NCBI RefSeq assembly: GCF_004328625.1
Contig: NZ_CP032229.1
Span: 5,146,001-5,210,000 of the forward strand
Length of the DNA stretch: 64,000 nt
Origin: Streptomyces seoulensis
GTDB taxonomy: Bacteria; Actinomycetota; Actinomycetes; Streptomycetales; Streptomycetaceae
Direction: 5' to 3'
Below are positions 8,348 to 18,057 of this stretch, piece by piece; position 1 is the first letter of the stretch; each line of letters begins with the position of its first letter. Both the position numbers and the translations under genes were made by a program. The notes below the pieces were generated by a model. The model saw only the letters and a program-made list of their open reading frames with translations. It ran no database searches and had not been told where the DNA came from.

Positions 8348-9364
8348 GTGGCACGGTTTCAGAACCGGGTAGGCATGACGGTGGCAGGAGCGTTCGCACT
8401 GCTCGCCTGCGTCTCGCTGACCGCCTGCAGCAGCACCGGCGGCAAGAAGGCCGAGGACGCCCGCAAGGCCGCCACGGCCCAGGGCAGGGCAGCGGTGTCC
8501 ACCCCCCGCTGGACCATCGCGATGATCACCCACTCCGGAGACGGCGACACCTTCTGGGACATCGTGCAGAGCGGCGCCAAGCAGGCGGCGGTCAAGGACA
8601 ACATCAACTTCCTGTACTCGCACGACGACGAGGCCCAGCAGCAGGCGCAGCTCGTGGACGCCGCGATCGACAAGAAGGTCGACGGGATCATAGTCAGCCT
8701 GGCCAAGCCCGACGCCCTCAAGGCGGCCGTGGCCCGCGCCCGCAAGGCCGGCATCCCGGTGGTCACGGTCAACTCCGGCTCGGCGCAGTCCAAGGCGTTC
8801 GGCGCGCTCAGTCACATCGGCCAGGACGAGACCATCGCCGGTGAGGCCGTCGGCGAGGAACTGAACAAGCGCGGCCGCAAGAACGCCCTGTGCGTCCTGC
8901 ACGAGCAGGGCAACGTCGGCCACGAGCAGCGCTGCGACGGCGTGGAGAAGACCTTCAAGGGCAAGGTCCGCAAGCTCTACGTCAACGGCACCAACATGCC
9001 CGACGTCCAGTCGGCCGTGGGCGCCAAGCTCCAGGCCGACCGGGACGTGGACGCCGTCGTCACCCTGGGCGCCCCCTACGCCGACACCGTGGTGAAGGCC
9101 AAGGAGGACGCCGGCAGCAAGGCCGAGGTCGACACCTTCGACCTCAACGCCAAGGTCGCCGCCGAGCTGAAGGACGGCACCCTCGGCTTCGCCGTCGACC
9201 AGCAGCCCTACCTCCAGGGCTACGAGGCGGTCGACCTGCTGTGGCTGTACAAGTACAACGGCGACGTCCTCGGCGGCGGCAAGCCGGTCCTGACCGGCCC
9301 GCAGATCATCACCAAGGACCAGGCGGGCGCGCTCGCGGCGTACACCGATCGGGGCACCCGATGA
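8348..9364 (+). CDS. sugar ABC transporter substrate-binding lipoprotein
   Basis: Captures the substrate outside the membrane and delivers it to the permease. The 338-residue protein begins with a lipoprotein signal ending in the lipobox LTAC (Cys27). The rest is a periplasmic-binding-protein type I fold of the ribose/RbsB class: WTIAMITHSGDGDTFWD, DGIIVSLAKPDAL, GIPVVTVNSG and IGQDETIAGEAVGEEL are the usual core strands. GTG at 8348 has GAAGGGG nearby. The permease start overlaps its stop (ATGA), so the three transport genes form one operon. Substrate unknown; ribose, xylose or inositol are the family's usual ligands. Confidence 0.88.
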   Translation: MARFQNRVGMTVAGAFALLACVSLTACSSTGGKKAEDARKAATAQGRAAVSTPRWTIAMITHSGDGDTFWDIVQSGAKQAAVKDNINFLYSHDDEAQQQAQLVDAAIDKKVDGIIVSLAKPDALKAAVARARKAGIPVVTVNSGSAQSKAFGALSHIGQDETIAGEAVGEELNKRGRKNALCVLHEQGNVGHEQRCDGVEKTFKGKVRKLYVNGTNMPDVQSAVGAKLQADRDVDAVVTLGAPYADTVVKAKEDAGSKAEVDTFDLNAKVAAELKDGTLGFAVDQQPYLQGYEAVDLLWLYKYNGDVLGGGKPVLTGPQIITKDQAGALAAYTDRGTR

Positions 9365-10437
9365 GCACCACCACCGACACCCGGCCGACCGGCGGCCCGG
9401 CGCCGGGCGGCGAGCGGTCCCGCGACGAGCGGCTGACGCACACCTCCCCGCTGCGCAAGCTGCTCTCCCGGCCCGAACTGGGCTCGGTCGTCGGCGCCCT
9501 CGCGGTCCTGGTCTTCTTCGCGGTCGCCGCCGACGGCTTCCTGCGCCCGGCCAGCATCAGCACGGTGCTGTACGCCTCCTCGACCATCGGCATCATGGCC
9601 GTACCCGTGGCCCTGCTGATGATCGGCGGCGAGTTCGACCTCTCGGCCGGCGTCATGGTCACGTCGTCCGCGCTGATCTCCTCGATGTTCAGCTACCAGA
9701 TGACGGCCAACATCTGGGTCGGCGCGGGCGTGTCCCTGCTGGCCACCCTGGCCGTCGGCGCGTTCAACGGGTTCGTGCTGACCCGCACCAAGCTGCCCAG
9801 CTTCATCGTCACGCTGGGCACCTTCCTGATGCTCACCGGCATGAACCTGGGCTTCACCAAGCTGATCGACGGCACCGTCTCCACCAAGTCGATCGGTGAC
9901 ATGGAGGGCTTCCCGAGCGCGCACGCCGTGTTCGCCTCGACCCTCAGTCTCGGCGGGGTCGACCTCAAGGTCACCGTGCTGTGGTGGCTCGGCCTGGTCG
10001 CGCTCGCCTCCTGGGTGCTGCTGCGCACCCGCGTGGGCAACTGGATCTTCGCGGTCGGCGGCAACGAGGACGCGGCCCGCGCGGTCGGCGTCCCCGTCGC
10101 CAAGACCAAGATCGGCCTCTACATGGGTGTCGCGTTCGGCGCCTGGGTGTCCGGGCAGCACCTGCTGTTCTCGTTCGACACCGTCCAGTCCGGCGAGGGC
10201 GTCGGCAACGAGCTGATCTACATCATCGCGGCCGTCATCGGCGGCTGCCTGATCACCGGCGGCTACGGCAGCGCCGTCGGCTCGGCGGTCGGCGCGCTGC
10301 TGTTCGGCATGACCAGCAAGGGCATCGTCTTCGCCGAGTGGAACCCGGACTGGTTCAAGTTCTTCCTCGGAGCCATGCTCCTCCTGGCGACCCTGCTCAA
10401 CACCTGGGTCCGCAAGCGCGCGGAGGCCACGAAATGA
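9361..10437 (+). CDS. sugar ABC transporter permease
   Basis: Membrane component of the importer, 358 residues, of the RbsC/AraH family. After a soluble 35-residue N-terminal tail there are about eight to ten hydrophobic segments. Family motifs are [14 protein letters not shown], which corresponds to the GGIDLSVG loop, [19 protein letters not shown], and [25 protein letters not shown], the cytoplasmic loop that docks on the ATPase. The glycine-rich [23 protein letters not shown] near the C-terminus is also typical. It overlaps its neighbours at both ends by ATGA, implying coupled translation. Confidence 0.9.
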   Translation: MSTTTDTRPTGGPAPGGERSRDERLTHTSPLRKLLSRPELGSVVGALAVLVFFAVAADGFLRPASISTVLYASSTIGIMAVPVALLMIGGEFDLSAGVMVTSSALISSMFSYQMTANIWVGAGVSLLATLAVGAFNGFVLTRTKLPSFIVTLGTFLMLTGMNLGFTKLIDGTVSTKSIGDMEGFPSAHAVFASTLSLGGVDLKVTVLWWLGLVALASWVLLRTRVGNWIFAVGGNEDAARAVGVPVAKTKIGLYMGVAFGAWVSGQHLLFSFDTVQSGEGVGNELIYIIAAVIGGCLITGGYGSAVGSAVGALLFGMTSKGIVFAEWNPDWFKFFLGAMLLLATLLNTWVRKRAEATK

Positions 10438-11225
10438 CCGACACCGAAGAGCGCGTGCCCCTGGTCGAGCTGACCGACGTCAGCAAGCGCTACGGCAACG
10501 TCCGCGCCCTGGAGGGCGTCTCCCTCCAGGTGCACGCCGGGGAGATCACCTGCGTCCTCGGCGACAACGGCGCCGGCAAGTCCACCCTGATCAAGACCAT
10601 CGCGGGGCTCCACCAGCACGACGGCGGCACCCTCCTCATCGAGGGCGAGGAGACCCGGCTCGCCTCCCCGCGCGACGCCCTGGACCGGGGCATCGCCACG
10701 GTCTACCAGGACCTCGCCGTCGTCTCCCTGATGCCGGTCTGGCGCAACTTCTTCCTCGGCTCCGAGCCCCGCAAGGGCAAGGGCCCCTTCGCGCGCCTGG
10801 ACACCGACCTGATGCGCCGCACCACCCGCGAGGAACTGCTGCGCATGGGCATCGACCTGCGCGACGTCGACCAGCCCATCGGCACCCTCTCCGGCGGTGA
10901 GCGCCAGTGCGTGGCCATCGCCCGTGCCGTGCACTTCGGCGCCAAGGTGCTCGTGCTGGACGAGCCCACCGCCGCACTGGGCGTCAAGCAGTCCGGTGTG
11001 GTCCTCAAATATGTGGCCGCGGCACGTGATGCCGGGCTGGGTGTCGTGCTGATCACCCACAACCCGCACCACGCGCATCTCGTCGGCGACCGCTTCGTAC
11101 TGCTGCGGCGCGGCGCCATGGTGGGCAACCACACACGCGACGAGATCACCCTGGACGAACTGACCAAGCAGATGGCGGGCGGAGCGGACCTGGACGCTCT
11201 GCACCACGAGCTGAAGCGCGGCTGA
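10434..11225 (+). CDS. sugar ABC transporter ATP-binding protein
   Basis: Powers the adjacent permease. This is a single-domain ATPase of 263 residues, unlike two-domain RbsA: Walker [11 protein letters not shown]-loop VYQDLAV, signature LSGGERQ, Walker [12 protein letters not shown] and switch histidine LITHNPHH. A homodimer is therefore expected. One departure is that the D-loop reads ALGVKQ. Start by ATGA overlap with the permease stop. A hairpin follows ten bases after the stop, closing the three-gene operon. Confidence 0.92.
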   Translation: MTDTEERVPLVELTDVSKRYGNVRALEGVSLQVHAGEITCVLGDNGAGKSTLIKTIAGLHQHDGGTLLIEGEETRLASPRDALDRGIATVYQDLAVVSLMPVWRNFFLGSEPRKGKGPFARLDTDLMRRTTREELLRMGIDLRDVDQPIGTLSGGERQCVAIARAVHFGAKVLVLDEPTAALGVKQSGVVLKYVAAARDAGLGVVLITHNPHHAHLVGDRFVLLRRGAMVGNHTRDEITLDELTKQMAGGADLDALHHELKRG

Positions 11226-11234
11226 CGGGCGCGG

Positions 11235-11255
11235 AGCCGCGGGGGATTCGCGGCT
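11235..11255 (+). terminator. terminator hairpin after sugar ABC operon
   Basis: AGCCGCG (11235-11241) pairs with CGCGGCT (11249-11255) across a 7-base loop, ten bases after the ATPase stop and 55 bases before the kinase start. Confidence 0.55.
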
Positions 11256-11309
11256 TCCCGCCCCCGACAGCACCGCGCCCGGCGTGAGCGTGAGGCACAA
11301 TCGAGCCCG

Positions 11310-12455
11310 ATGAGCACCTACCGCGACCTCGCCGCCCCCATCGGCTCCCGCCGCGCCCCCGTCCTGCGCACGGTGGGCACCCGGGAACGCCGCTCCCACC
11401 TGACCGCGCCCCGCGTGCCCACGGTGGGCATCGACATCGGCGGCACCAAGGTCATGGCGGGCGTCGTGGACGCCGACGGCAACATCCTGGAGAAGCTCCG
11501 CGCGGAGACCCCGGACAAGTCCAAGAGCCCCCAGGTCGTCGAGGACACCATCGCCGAGCTGGTGCTCGACCTCTCCGACCGGCACGACGTGCACGCCGTC
11601 GGCATCGGGGCCGCCGGCTGGGTCGACGCCGACCGCAACCGCGTGCTGTTCGCCCCCCACCTGTCCTGGCGCAACGAGCCGCTGCGCGACCGCCTCGCCG
11701 CCCGGCTGTCCGTGCCCGTGCTGGTGGACAACGACGCCAACACCGCGGCCTGGGCCGAGTGGCGCTTCGGCGCCGGGCGCGGCGAGGACCACCTCGTCAT
11801 GATCACCCTCGGCACCGGCATCGGGGGCGCCATCCTGGAGGACGGCCAGGTCAAGCGGGGCAAGTTCGGCGTCGCGGGCGAGTTCGGCCATATGCAGGTC
11901 GTGCCCGGCGGACACCGGTGCCCGTGCGGCAACCGGGGCTGCTGGGAGCAGTACAGCTCCGGCAACGCCCTGGTCCGCGAGGCGCGGGAGCTGGCCGCCG
12001 CCGACTCCCCGGTCGCCTACGGGATCATCGAGCACGTCAAGGGCAGCATCGGCGACATCACCGGCCCGATGATCACCGAGCTGGCCCGCGAGGGCGACGC
12101 GATGTGCATCGAGCTGCTCCAGGACATCGGCCAGTGGCTCGGCGTCGGCATCGCCAACCTCGCCGCCGCCCTCGACCCGTCCTGCTTCGTCATCGGTGGC
12201 GGGGTCAGCGCGGCCGACGACCTGCTCATCGGCCCCGCGCGGGACGCCTTCAAGCGCCACCTCACCGGCCGCGGCTACCGCCCCGAGGCCCGCATCACCC
12301 GCGCCCAGCTCGGCCCCGAGGCCGGCATGGTCGGCGCGGCCGACCTGGCCCGGCTGGTCGCCCGCCGCTTCCGCCGCGCCAAGCGCCGCCGCGTGGAGCG
12401 CTACGAACGCTTCGAGCGGTACACCCAGGGCCGCCGGGACCGGGACACCGCATGA
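11310..12455 (+). CDS. ROK-family glucokinase
   Basis: ATP-dependent sugar kinase of 381 residues. It has a 36-residue N-terminal extension before the phosphate-binding strand TVGIDIGGTKVMAGV, the acceptor region LVDNDANTAAWAEW, and the second phosphate loop ITLGTGIGGAI. The ROK zinc motif CPCGNRGCWEQYSSG is complete. A basic tail (RRFRRAKRRRVERYERFERY) follows the fold. Position directly after the sugar ABC operon suggests it phosphorylates the imported sugar, although ROK kinases can also act on glucose generally. The following membrane-protein gene overlaps its stop by ATGA. Confidence 0.88.
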   Translation: MSTYRDLAAPIGSRRAPVLRTVGTRERRSHLTAPRVPTVGIDIGGTKVMAGVVDADGNILEKLRAETPDKSKSPQVVEDTIAELVLDLSDRHDVHAVGIGAAGWVDADRNRVLFAPHLSWRNEPLRDRLAARLSVPVLVDNDANTAAWAEWRFGAGRGEDHLVMITLGTGIGGAILEDGQVKRGKFGVAGEFGHMQVVPGGHRCPCGNRGCWEQYSSGNALVREARELAAADSPVAYGIIEHVKGSIGDITGPMITELAREGDAMCIELLQDIGQWLGVGIANLAAALDPSCFVIGGGVSAADDLLIGPARDAFKRHLTGRGYRPEARITRAQLGPEAGMVGAADLARLVARRFRRAKRRRVERYERFERYTQGRRDRDTA

Positions 12456-13033
12456 CCACCTCGCTTCCGCACCAGGCGGCCGCCCCGGCCACGCCGCACC
12501 CGGCGGGGGAGGACCCGCGGCACCGCGTCAGGCGCCGCGCCCTCACCCTGCTGATCATCGTGCTGCTCATCGGCGTACCGGCCGGCTATCTGGTGATCTC
12601 CGCCAACCAGAGCCGGGACAGCGGCAAGGACAAGGAAGCGAAGTACTCCGCCACCGGCCTCACCCCCGGCTGGCCCTCCAAGGTGCAGCGCCGTCTCTAC
12701 CAGGTGCCCGTACCGCACCCTGCCGACCGGCTCGCGTACTACGAGACGAACAACTGGAAGACCAGCCGCCTGTACGTGCAGTTCCGCACCAACGGCGCGG
12801 GTCTGGACAGCTTCCTCGGCACCCTCGGCATCCACCGGGACCAGCTGAAGCAGGGTGCCGTCACCATCGGCGCCCGCGACCGCCAGGTCTCCGGCTGGAA
12901 CCTCACCGGCCCCGGCGTCTGGTCCGGCTACACCCACAAGCAGAAGAACCCGGCCCCCACCCAGGACGTGGTCGTGAACATGTCCGACCCGGTCTACCCG
13001 ACGGTGTACGTGGTCAGCCGCACGGTGCCCTGA
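12452..13033 (+). CDS. single-pass membrane protein of unknown function
   Basis: A 193-residue protein not assigned to a family. Residues about 1-25 are cytosolic and basic (HRVRRR), about 28-47 form one hydrophobic helix (LTLLIIVLLIGVPAGYLVI), and the remainder should face outside. The outer domain has the segments LYQVPVPHPADRLAYYETNNW, LYVQFRTNGAGLDSFLGTLG and a closing VVNMSDPVYPTVYVVSRTVP that looks like a small beta-rich domain. Overlapped start with the glucokinase implies co-translation, but no functional link is apparent. Confidence 0.75.
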   Translation: MTTSLPHQAAAPATPHPAGEDPRHRVRRRALTLLIIVLLIGVPAGYLVISANQSRDSGKDKEAKYSATGLTPGWPSKVQRRLYQVPVPHPADRLAYYETNNWKTSRLYVQFRTNGAGLDSFLGTLGIHRDQLKQGAVTIGARDRQVSGWNLTGPGVWSGYTHKQKNPAPTQDVVVNMSDPVYPTVYVVSRTVP

Positions 13034-13049
13034 CCTGCTGAGGAACGCG

Positions 13050-13072
13050 TTGTCAGACCCCGCCCGTACAGT
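13050..13072 (+). promoter_or_regulatory. PafBC-type (RecA-NDp-like) DNA-damage promoter of the helicase gene
   Basis: TTGTCAG (13050-13056), ten bases, then TACAGT (13067-13072). This closely follows the actinobacterial LexA-independent damage promoter, TTGTCRGTG-N8-TANNNT, except that the TG after TTGTCRG is AC. A nearly identical element lies before the exonuclease III gene in this window. Confidence 0.6.
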
Positions 13073-13114
13073 CGGAGACGGCTCATCCGACAGGGACGGG
13101 AGGTGACAGGACAC

Positions 13115-15952
13115 GTGAGTGACGGCACGGCCACGGCGACAGCGCGCGCGGGCACCGGGAACACCGGGAACACGGTCCCGGCCCGCCTCGCCTGCGTGTT
13201 CCTGCCCGCGCCCCTCCCGCGCGAGGCCCGCGTCGCCTTCTGGGACCCCGACGGCGAGCCCCTCCTGGACGCCACCGACGAGCTGACCGTCGTACGGCCG
13301 CACGGCACGGGTGTACGGCGCCGTCAGGTGCCCGCGCTCACCCTGCCCCTCGCCGACGCCCTGCCCCTGCTGGTCCGCGCCCGGCACGATCCGGCCGCCC
13401 ATCCCGCCACGGCCTGCTGGGGAGCCGCCGCGCTGCACGCCCTGCGGCTGACCGCGCGGGGCCGCCTGCTGCCCGGCCTCACCCCGAGCGGGCACGACGC
13501 CTGGCGCGCCGGACCGCTGGAGCCCGACGACATCGCGCACCTGCGCGCGGTGGCCGCCGCGCTGCCGCCCGAGGGCCACGCCGTCCCGCTGCCCGGTCCC
13601 GGACCGCTGACTCTGCCCGAGCCCGAGGCCCTGGTCCGCGCCTTCCTGGACGCCGTCGCGGACACCCTGCCCCGCACCCCCGCCGCCCGGCATACCAGCG
13701 GACGCCCCTTCGCCGCCCGCCAACCCCAGCCGCTGCCCGGCGCCCAGGACTGGGCGGCCGAGGTCGCCGCGGGCATGGACGCGGGCGTACGGATCTCGCT
13801 GCGCCTGGACCTGTCCGGGTACAGCGTCTTCGACACCGGCGACGACCAGCGGGCGCGGGCGGCCGGCGCCGCCGTCGTCCAGGTCCACAGCCTGGCCGAC
13901 CCCACGCTCGTCGCCGACGCGGCGGCCGTGTGGGCCGGGGACGCGGACGCCCTCGGGCCCCGCGCGCACGTGGACGCCGCCCTCGCCGTCCGGCGCGCCG
14001 CGCGCGTGTGGGGGCCGCTGGACCGGCTCGCCGAGCAGGACGTGCCCGACGTACTCGCCCTGTCCGAGGAGGAGGTCACCGACCTGCTCGGCGTGGCCGC
14101 GAGCCGGCTCGCCGCCGCCGGGGTGGCCGTGCACTGGCCCCGCGACCTCGCGAGCGACCTCGCCGCCACCGCCGAGGTCCGCACCGCGCCCGGCTCCGCG
14201 ACCGACGGCACCGGGTTCTTCGAGAGCGAGGAACTGCTCGCCTTCCGCTGGCAGCTGGCGCTCGGCGGCGACCCGCTCACCGAGGCCGAGATGGACGCCC
14301 TCGCCGAGGCCCACCGCCCGGTCGTCCGGCTGCGCGACCGCTGGGTCCTGGTCGACCCGGTCCTGGTCCGCAAGGCCCGCAAGCGCGAACTCGGCCTGCT
14401 CGACCCCGTCGACGCGCTCGCCGTCGCCCTCACCGGCACCGCCGAGGTCGACGGAGAGACCGTGGAGGCCGTCCCGACCGGCGCCCTCGCGGCGCTGCGC
14501 GACCGGCTCACCGCGGGGCTCGCCCCGGCCGAGCCGCCCGCCGGGCTCGACGCGACCCTGCGCGACTACCAGCTGCGCGGCCTCGCCTGGCTCGACCTGA
14601 TGACCTCCCTCGGCCTCGGCGGCTGCCTCGCCGACGACATGGGTCTCGGCAAGACGATCACCCTCATCGCCCTGCACCTCAAGCGCGCCCGCACCGAGCC
14701 GACCCTCGTGGTCTGCCCCGCCTCCCTGCTGGGCAACTGGCAGCGAGAGATCAACCGCTTCGCGCCCGGCGTCCCGGTCCGCCGCTTCCACGGCGCCGAC
14801 CGCACCCTCGACGGCCTCACCGGCGGCTTCGTCCTCACCACCTACGGCACCATGCGCTCCGCCGCCGCCCAGCTCGCCGAGCACCCCTGGGGCATGGTCG
14901 TGGCGGACGAGGCCCAGCATGTGAAGAACCCCTACTCCGCCACCGCGAAGGCGCTGCGCACGATCCGGACCCCCGCGCGCGTGGCGCTCACCGGCACCCC
15001 GGTGGAGAACAACCTCTCCGAGCTGTGGGCCTTGCTCGACTGGACCACGCCCGGCCTGCTCGGCCCCCTGAAGTCCTTCCGCGCCCGGCACGCGCGTGCC
15101 GTGGAGAACGGTGAGGACGCCGAGGCGGTGGAGCGGCTGGCGCGGCTCGTGCGGCCGTTCATGCTGCGCCGCAAGAAGTCCGACCCCGGCATCGTCCCCG
15201 AACTCCCGCCCAAGACCGAGACCGACCACCCGGTCCCGCTCAGCCGCGAACAGGCCGCGCTGTACGAGGCCGTGGTGCGCGAGTCGATGCTCGCCATCGA
15301 GGACGCGGACGGCATCGCCCGCCGGGGCCTGGTCCTCAAGCTGCTCGGCGCCCTCAAGCAGATCTGCGACCACCCGGCGCTCTACCTCAAGGAGGAGCCC
15401 GCCCACCCCGACCGGCTCTCCGCCCGCTCCGGCAAACTCGCCCTGCTGGACGAGCTGCTGGACACCGTGCTCGCCGAGGACGGCTCGGTCCTGGTCTTCA
15501 CCCAGTACGTCGGCATGGCCCGGCTCATCACCGCCCACCTGGCCGACCGCGCGATCCCGGTCGACCTGCTGCACGGTGGCACTCCGGTGCCCGAGCGGGA
15601 GCGGATGGTGGACCGGTTCCAGTCCGGCGAGATCCCGGTCCTGGTGCTCTCCCTCAAGGCGGCGGGCACCGGGCTGAACCTCACCCGCGCGGGGCACGTC
15701 GTGCACTTCGACCGCTGGTGGAACCCGGCCGTCGAGGAACAGGCCACCGACCGCGCCTACCGCATCGGACAGACCCAGCCCGTCCAGGTCCACCGCCTGG
15801 TCACCGAGGGCACGGTGGAGGACCGTATCGCCGAGATGCTCACCGCCAAGCGCGCGCTGGCCGACGCGATCCTCGGCTCCGGCGAGGCGGCCCTGACCGA
15901 GCTGACCGACCGCGAACTGACCGACCTCGTGTCCCTGCGGAGGCCGGAATGA
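13115..15952 (+). CDS. SNF2-family DEAD/DEAH helicase
   Basis: ATP-driven DNA translocase of 945 residues. Residues about 1-440 are the bacterial SNF2-associated N-terminal region, then the SNF2 ATPase: RDYQLRGLAWLDLM, motif I CLADDMGLGKTITLIAL (near 507), VVCPASLLGNWQREI, motif II VADEAQHVKN (near 598), ALTGTPVENNLSELW. The helicase C-terminal domain has LVFTQYVGMARLI, LSLKAAGTGLNLTRAGHVVH and DRAYRIGQTQPVQVH. GTG at 13115 is chosen because GGGAGG lies 11 bases upstream; a GTG at 13103 sits inside that site. It overlaps the SWIM gene by ATGA and has a PafBC-like promoter, which points to DNA repair. Confidence 0.9.
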   Translation: MSDGTATATARAGTGNTGNTVPARLACVFLPAPLPREARVAFWDPDGEPLLDATDELTVVRPHGTGVRRRQVPALTLPLADALPLLVRARHDPAAHPATACWGAAALHALRLTARGRLLPGLTPSGHDAWRAGPLEPDDIAHLRAVAAALPPEGHAVPLPGPGPLTLPEPEALVRAFLDAVADTLPRTPAARHTSGRPFAARQPQPLPGAQDWAAEVAAGMDAGVRISLRLDLSGYSVFDTGDDQRARAAGAAVVQVHSLADPTLVADAAAVWAGDADALGPRAHVDAALAVRRAARVWGPLDRLAEQDVPDVLALSEEEVTDLLGVAASRLAAAGVAVHWPRDLASDLAATAEVRTAPGSATDGTGFFESEELLAFRWQLALGGDPLTEAEMDALAEAHRPVVRLRDRWVLVDPVLVRKARKRELGLLDPVDALAVALTGTAEVDGETVEAVPTGALAALRDRLTAGLAPAEPPAGLDATLRDYQLRGLAWLDLMTSLGLGGCLADDMGLGKTITLIALHLKRARTEPTLVVCPASLLGNWQREINRFAPGVPVRRFHGADRTLDGLTGGFVLTTYGTMRSAAAQLAEHPWGMVVADEAQHVKNPYSATAKALRTIRTPARVALTGTPVENNLSELWALLDWTTPGLLGPLKSFRARHARAVENGEDAEAVERLARLVRPFMLRRKKSDPGIVPELPPKTETDHPVPLSREQAALYEAVVRESMLAIEDADGIARRGLVLKLLGALKQICDHPALYLKEEPAHPDRLSARSGKLALLDELLDTVLAEDGSVLVFTQYVGMARLITAHLADRAIPVDLLHGGTPVPERERMVDRFQSGEIPVLVLSLKAAGTGLNLTRAGHVVHFDRWWNPAVEEQATDRAYRIGQTQPVQVHRLVTEGTVEDRIAEMLTAKRALADAILGSGEAALTELTDRELTDLVSLRRPE

Positions 15953-17940
15953 GTGCCGAGGAGCGGACCCCGGCGGAGGAGGCCCGCGAGGCGCTGCGCG
16001 CGGCTCGGGCGGGGGGCTCCGGTGCGGCTGAGCCCGACGCGGCCCGGGACGCCGCCGAGGCGGAAGCGGTCGAGAGGGGTGCCGCGTCGGCGGCGGCGCG
16101 GGAGGAGGAGCAGCGGCCCGGTGACGCCGCTCGGGCCGCGCTGGGGGGCCGGCTGAGCGAGGAAGCCGAGGTGCCGGAGGCCGGGGGCCGGCCCGGCCCG
16201 ACGGCTGCCGAGCCCGGCGCCCGGCCCGGTGAGGTGGCCCGGGCCGCGCTGCGGGCCGCTGTGGCGGCTCGGCGTGACGGGGAGGCGGCCTCGGCCCCGG
16301 AGGAGGACGACCCCGACGAGCCGGCCGCGCTCGCAGCCCCCCGGCCCACCCCGGCTGGCTCCCGCCCCGGAGACGCGGCCCGGGAGGCACTCCGCGCCGC
16401 CCGCCGGGAGGCCGGCCGAGGCGACCGGCGCCCCCGGAAGACCGCCCCGCGCCCCGCACCCGCCGCATCCGCCGAGGGCCGCTCCCCCCACGCCCAAGTC
16501 GCCCGCGACATGCGGAACTTCCTCAGCACCGCCTTCCGCATGCCCGACCTGGCCGACGACCCCGAGGCCGAAGCCGCGCCGCGCACCGACGCTCCGGAAG
16601 CCCCCGCCGAGCACACCCCCACCCCGCCCGCGCCCTCCCGTACCCCCGACCACCCCGCCCCGCCGCACCACCCCTCCTCCATGGCCACCCCCCACCGCGA
16701 CAGCGAACTCCGCCGCACCTTCCCCCTGTTCGCCCCGCGCCCCGAGCCGCAGGACTTCGCCACCACCTGGTGGGGGCAGGCGTGGGTCGACGCCCTGGAG
16801 AACACCGCGCTGGACGCCAACCGGCTGGCCCGGGGGCGCGGTTACGCGGACGCGGGTCATGTCGACGCGATCACGTTGACACCGGGACTGGTGCTGGCGT
16901 ACGTGCGGGGGAGCCGACCGCGCCCGTACCGGGTGCAGCTGCGGCTGCGGACGCTCGTCGAGGACGACTGGGAGCGGCTCCTGGAGGCGGCGGTGGACAG
17001 CCCGGCCGACATCGCCGCCCTGCTCGACAAGGAGCTGCCGCACACCCTGGCCGACCGGGGCGTACCCCTGCTGCCCGGCCCCGGTGACCTGATCCCGCAG
17101 TGCAGTTGCCCCGACTCCGGCCGCCCCTGCAAGCACGCGGCCGCGCTCTGCTACCAGACGGCCAGGCTGCTGGACGCCGACCCGTTCGTGCTGCTCCTGC
17201 TGCGGGGCCGGGGCGAGCGGGAGCTGCTGGACGCGCTGTCCCGGCGCAGCGCGGCGAGCGCGGCCCGCGCCGCACGCGAGCGGGGCCCGGCCGCGCTGCC
17301 CGGTGTACGCGCGTCGGAGACGCTCACCGGGCGCCCGCTGCCCCCGCTCCCGGCCCCGCTGCCCGCGCCCGCGCACCCCGAGGCGCCTCCGGCGTACCCG
17401 GCGGCGCCGGGCGGACCCGACCCGTTCGCGCTGGACCAGCTGGCCACCGACGCCGCCGCCCGCGCGCACGCGCTGCTCACCACCGGGCGTGACCCGGTGG
17501 GCGGGCTGACACTGTGGCAGGACGCGGTGCGCCTCGCCGCCGCCCGTCCCGGCTCCGGCCTGACCGCCGCCACCCGCAGCCTGTACGCCACCCTGGCCAC
17601 CGCCGTGGACCGCACCCCCGCCGAGCTGGCCCGCGCGGTCGCCGCCTGGCGGCAGGGCGGCCTCGCGGGGCTGACCGTGCTGGAGGAGCCCTGGGACCCG
17701 CCCGCGGGCCGCTTCGACCGGGCCCGCCCGCTGCTGCTCGCCGCCGACCTGCCCGCCTTCCGCCCCTGGCGCAACCACCTCACCCACCCGGCGGGCCACG
17801 CCCAACTCCGCCTGGGCCGGGACGGCTTGTGGTACGCGTACGAGTCGGAGCCCGGCCACGACGACTGGTGGCCACGCGGCGCACCCGACCTCGACCCCGT
17901 CTCCGCCCTCACCACCCTGGACATACCGGACTCGCTCTGA
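15949..17940 (+). CDS. SWIM zinc-finger protein paired with SNF2 helicase
   Basis: A 663-residue partner of the helicase. The SWIM zinc site is Cys385, Cys387, Cys394 and His396 (CSCPDSGRPCKHAAALCY). The conserved domain starts near residue 250 (RTFPLFAPRP, TTWWGQAWVDALE) and includes a RGRGYADAGHV segment. Before it lies about 240 residues of low-complexity Ala/Glu/Arg/Pro sequence with four copies of an (E/A)AR(E/A)ALRAAR-like unit at residues near 11, 58, 97 and 140. SWIM domains bind DNA or proteins; pairing with an SNF2 gene by a 4-base overlap is common in actinomycetes. The exact role is unknown. Confidence 0.85.
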   Translation: MSAEERTPAEEAREALRAARAGGSGAAEPDAARDAAEAEAVERGAASAAAREEEQRPGDAARAALGGRLSEEAEVPEAGGRPGPTAAEPGARPGEVARAALRAAVAARRDGEAASAPEEDDPDEPAALAAPRPTPAGSRPGDAAREALRAARREAGRGDRRPRKTAPRPAPAASAEGRSPHAQVARDMRNFLSTAFRMPDLADDPEAEAAPRTDAPEAPAEHTPTPPAPSRTPDHPAPPHHPSSMATPHRDSELRRTFPLFAPRPEPQDFATTWWGQAWVDALENTALDANRLARGRGYADAGHVDAITLTPGLVLAYVRGSRPRPYRVQLRLRTLVEDDWERLLEAAVDSPADIAALLDKELPHTLADRGVPLLPGPGDLIPQCSCPDSGRPCKHAAALCYQTARLLDADPFVLLLLRGRGERELLDALSRRSAASAARAARERGPAALPGVRASETLTGRPLPPLPAPLPAPAHPEAPPAYPAAPGGPDPFALDQLATDAAARAHALLTTGRDPVGGLTLWQDAVRLAAARPGSGLTAATRSLYATLATAVDRTPAELARAVAAWRQGGLAGLTVLEEPWDPPAGRFDRARPLLLAADLPAFRPWRNHLTHPAGHAQLRLGRDGLWYAYESEPGHDDWWPRGAPDLDPVSALTTLDIPDSL

Positions 17941-18057
17941 GCGCCTTGTGGCGGCCGTGAAGACCGTGTGAGAGTTCCCCGGGCTTTCCGGGGAGCCCCG
18001 CGCCACGCACCGGGACCCCCGGCCCGGCGAGGGCGTCCGGGCGGTTAGCGTGGTGCG

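Noticed and set aside
12401..16468. Open frame of over 1300 codons on the minus strand
   Set aside because: It lies antisense to the SNF2 helicase and SWIM genes and exists because high third-position GC removes stops; its composition is Arg/Gly/Pro-rich with no domains.
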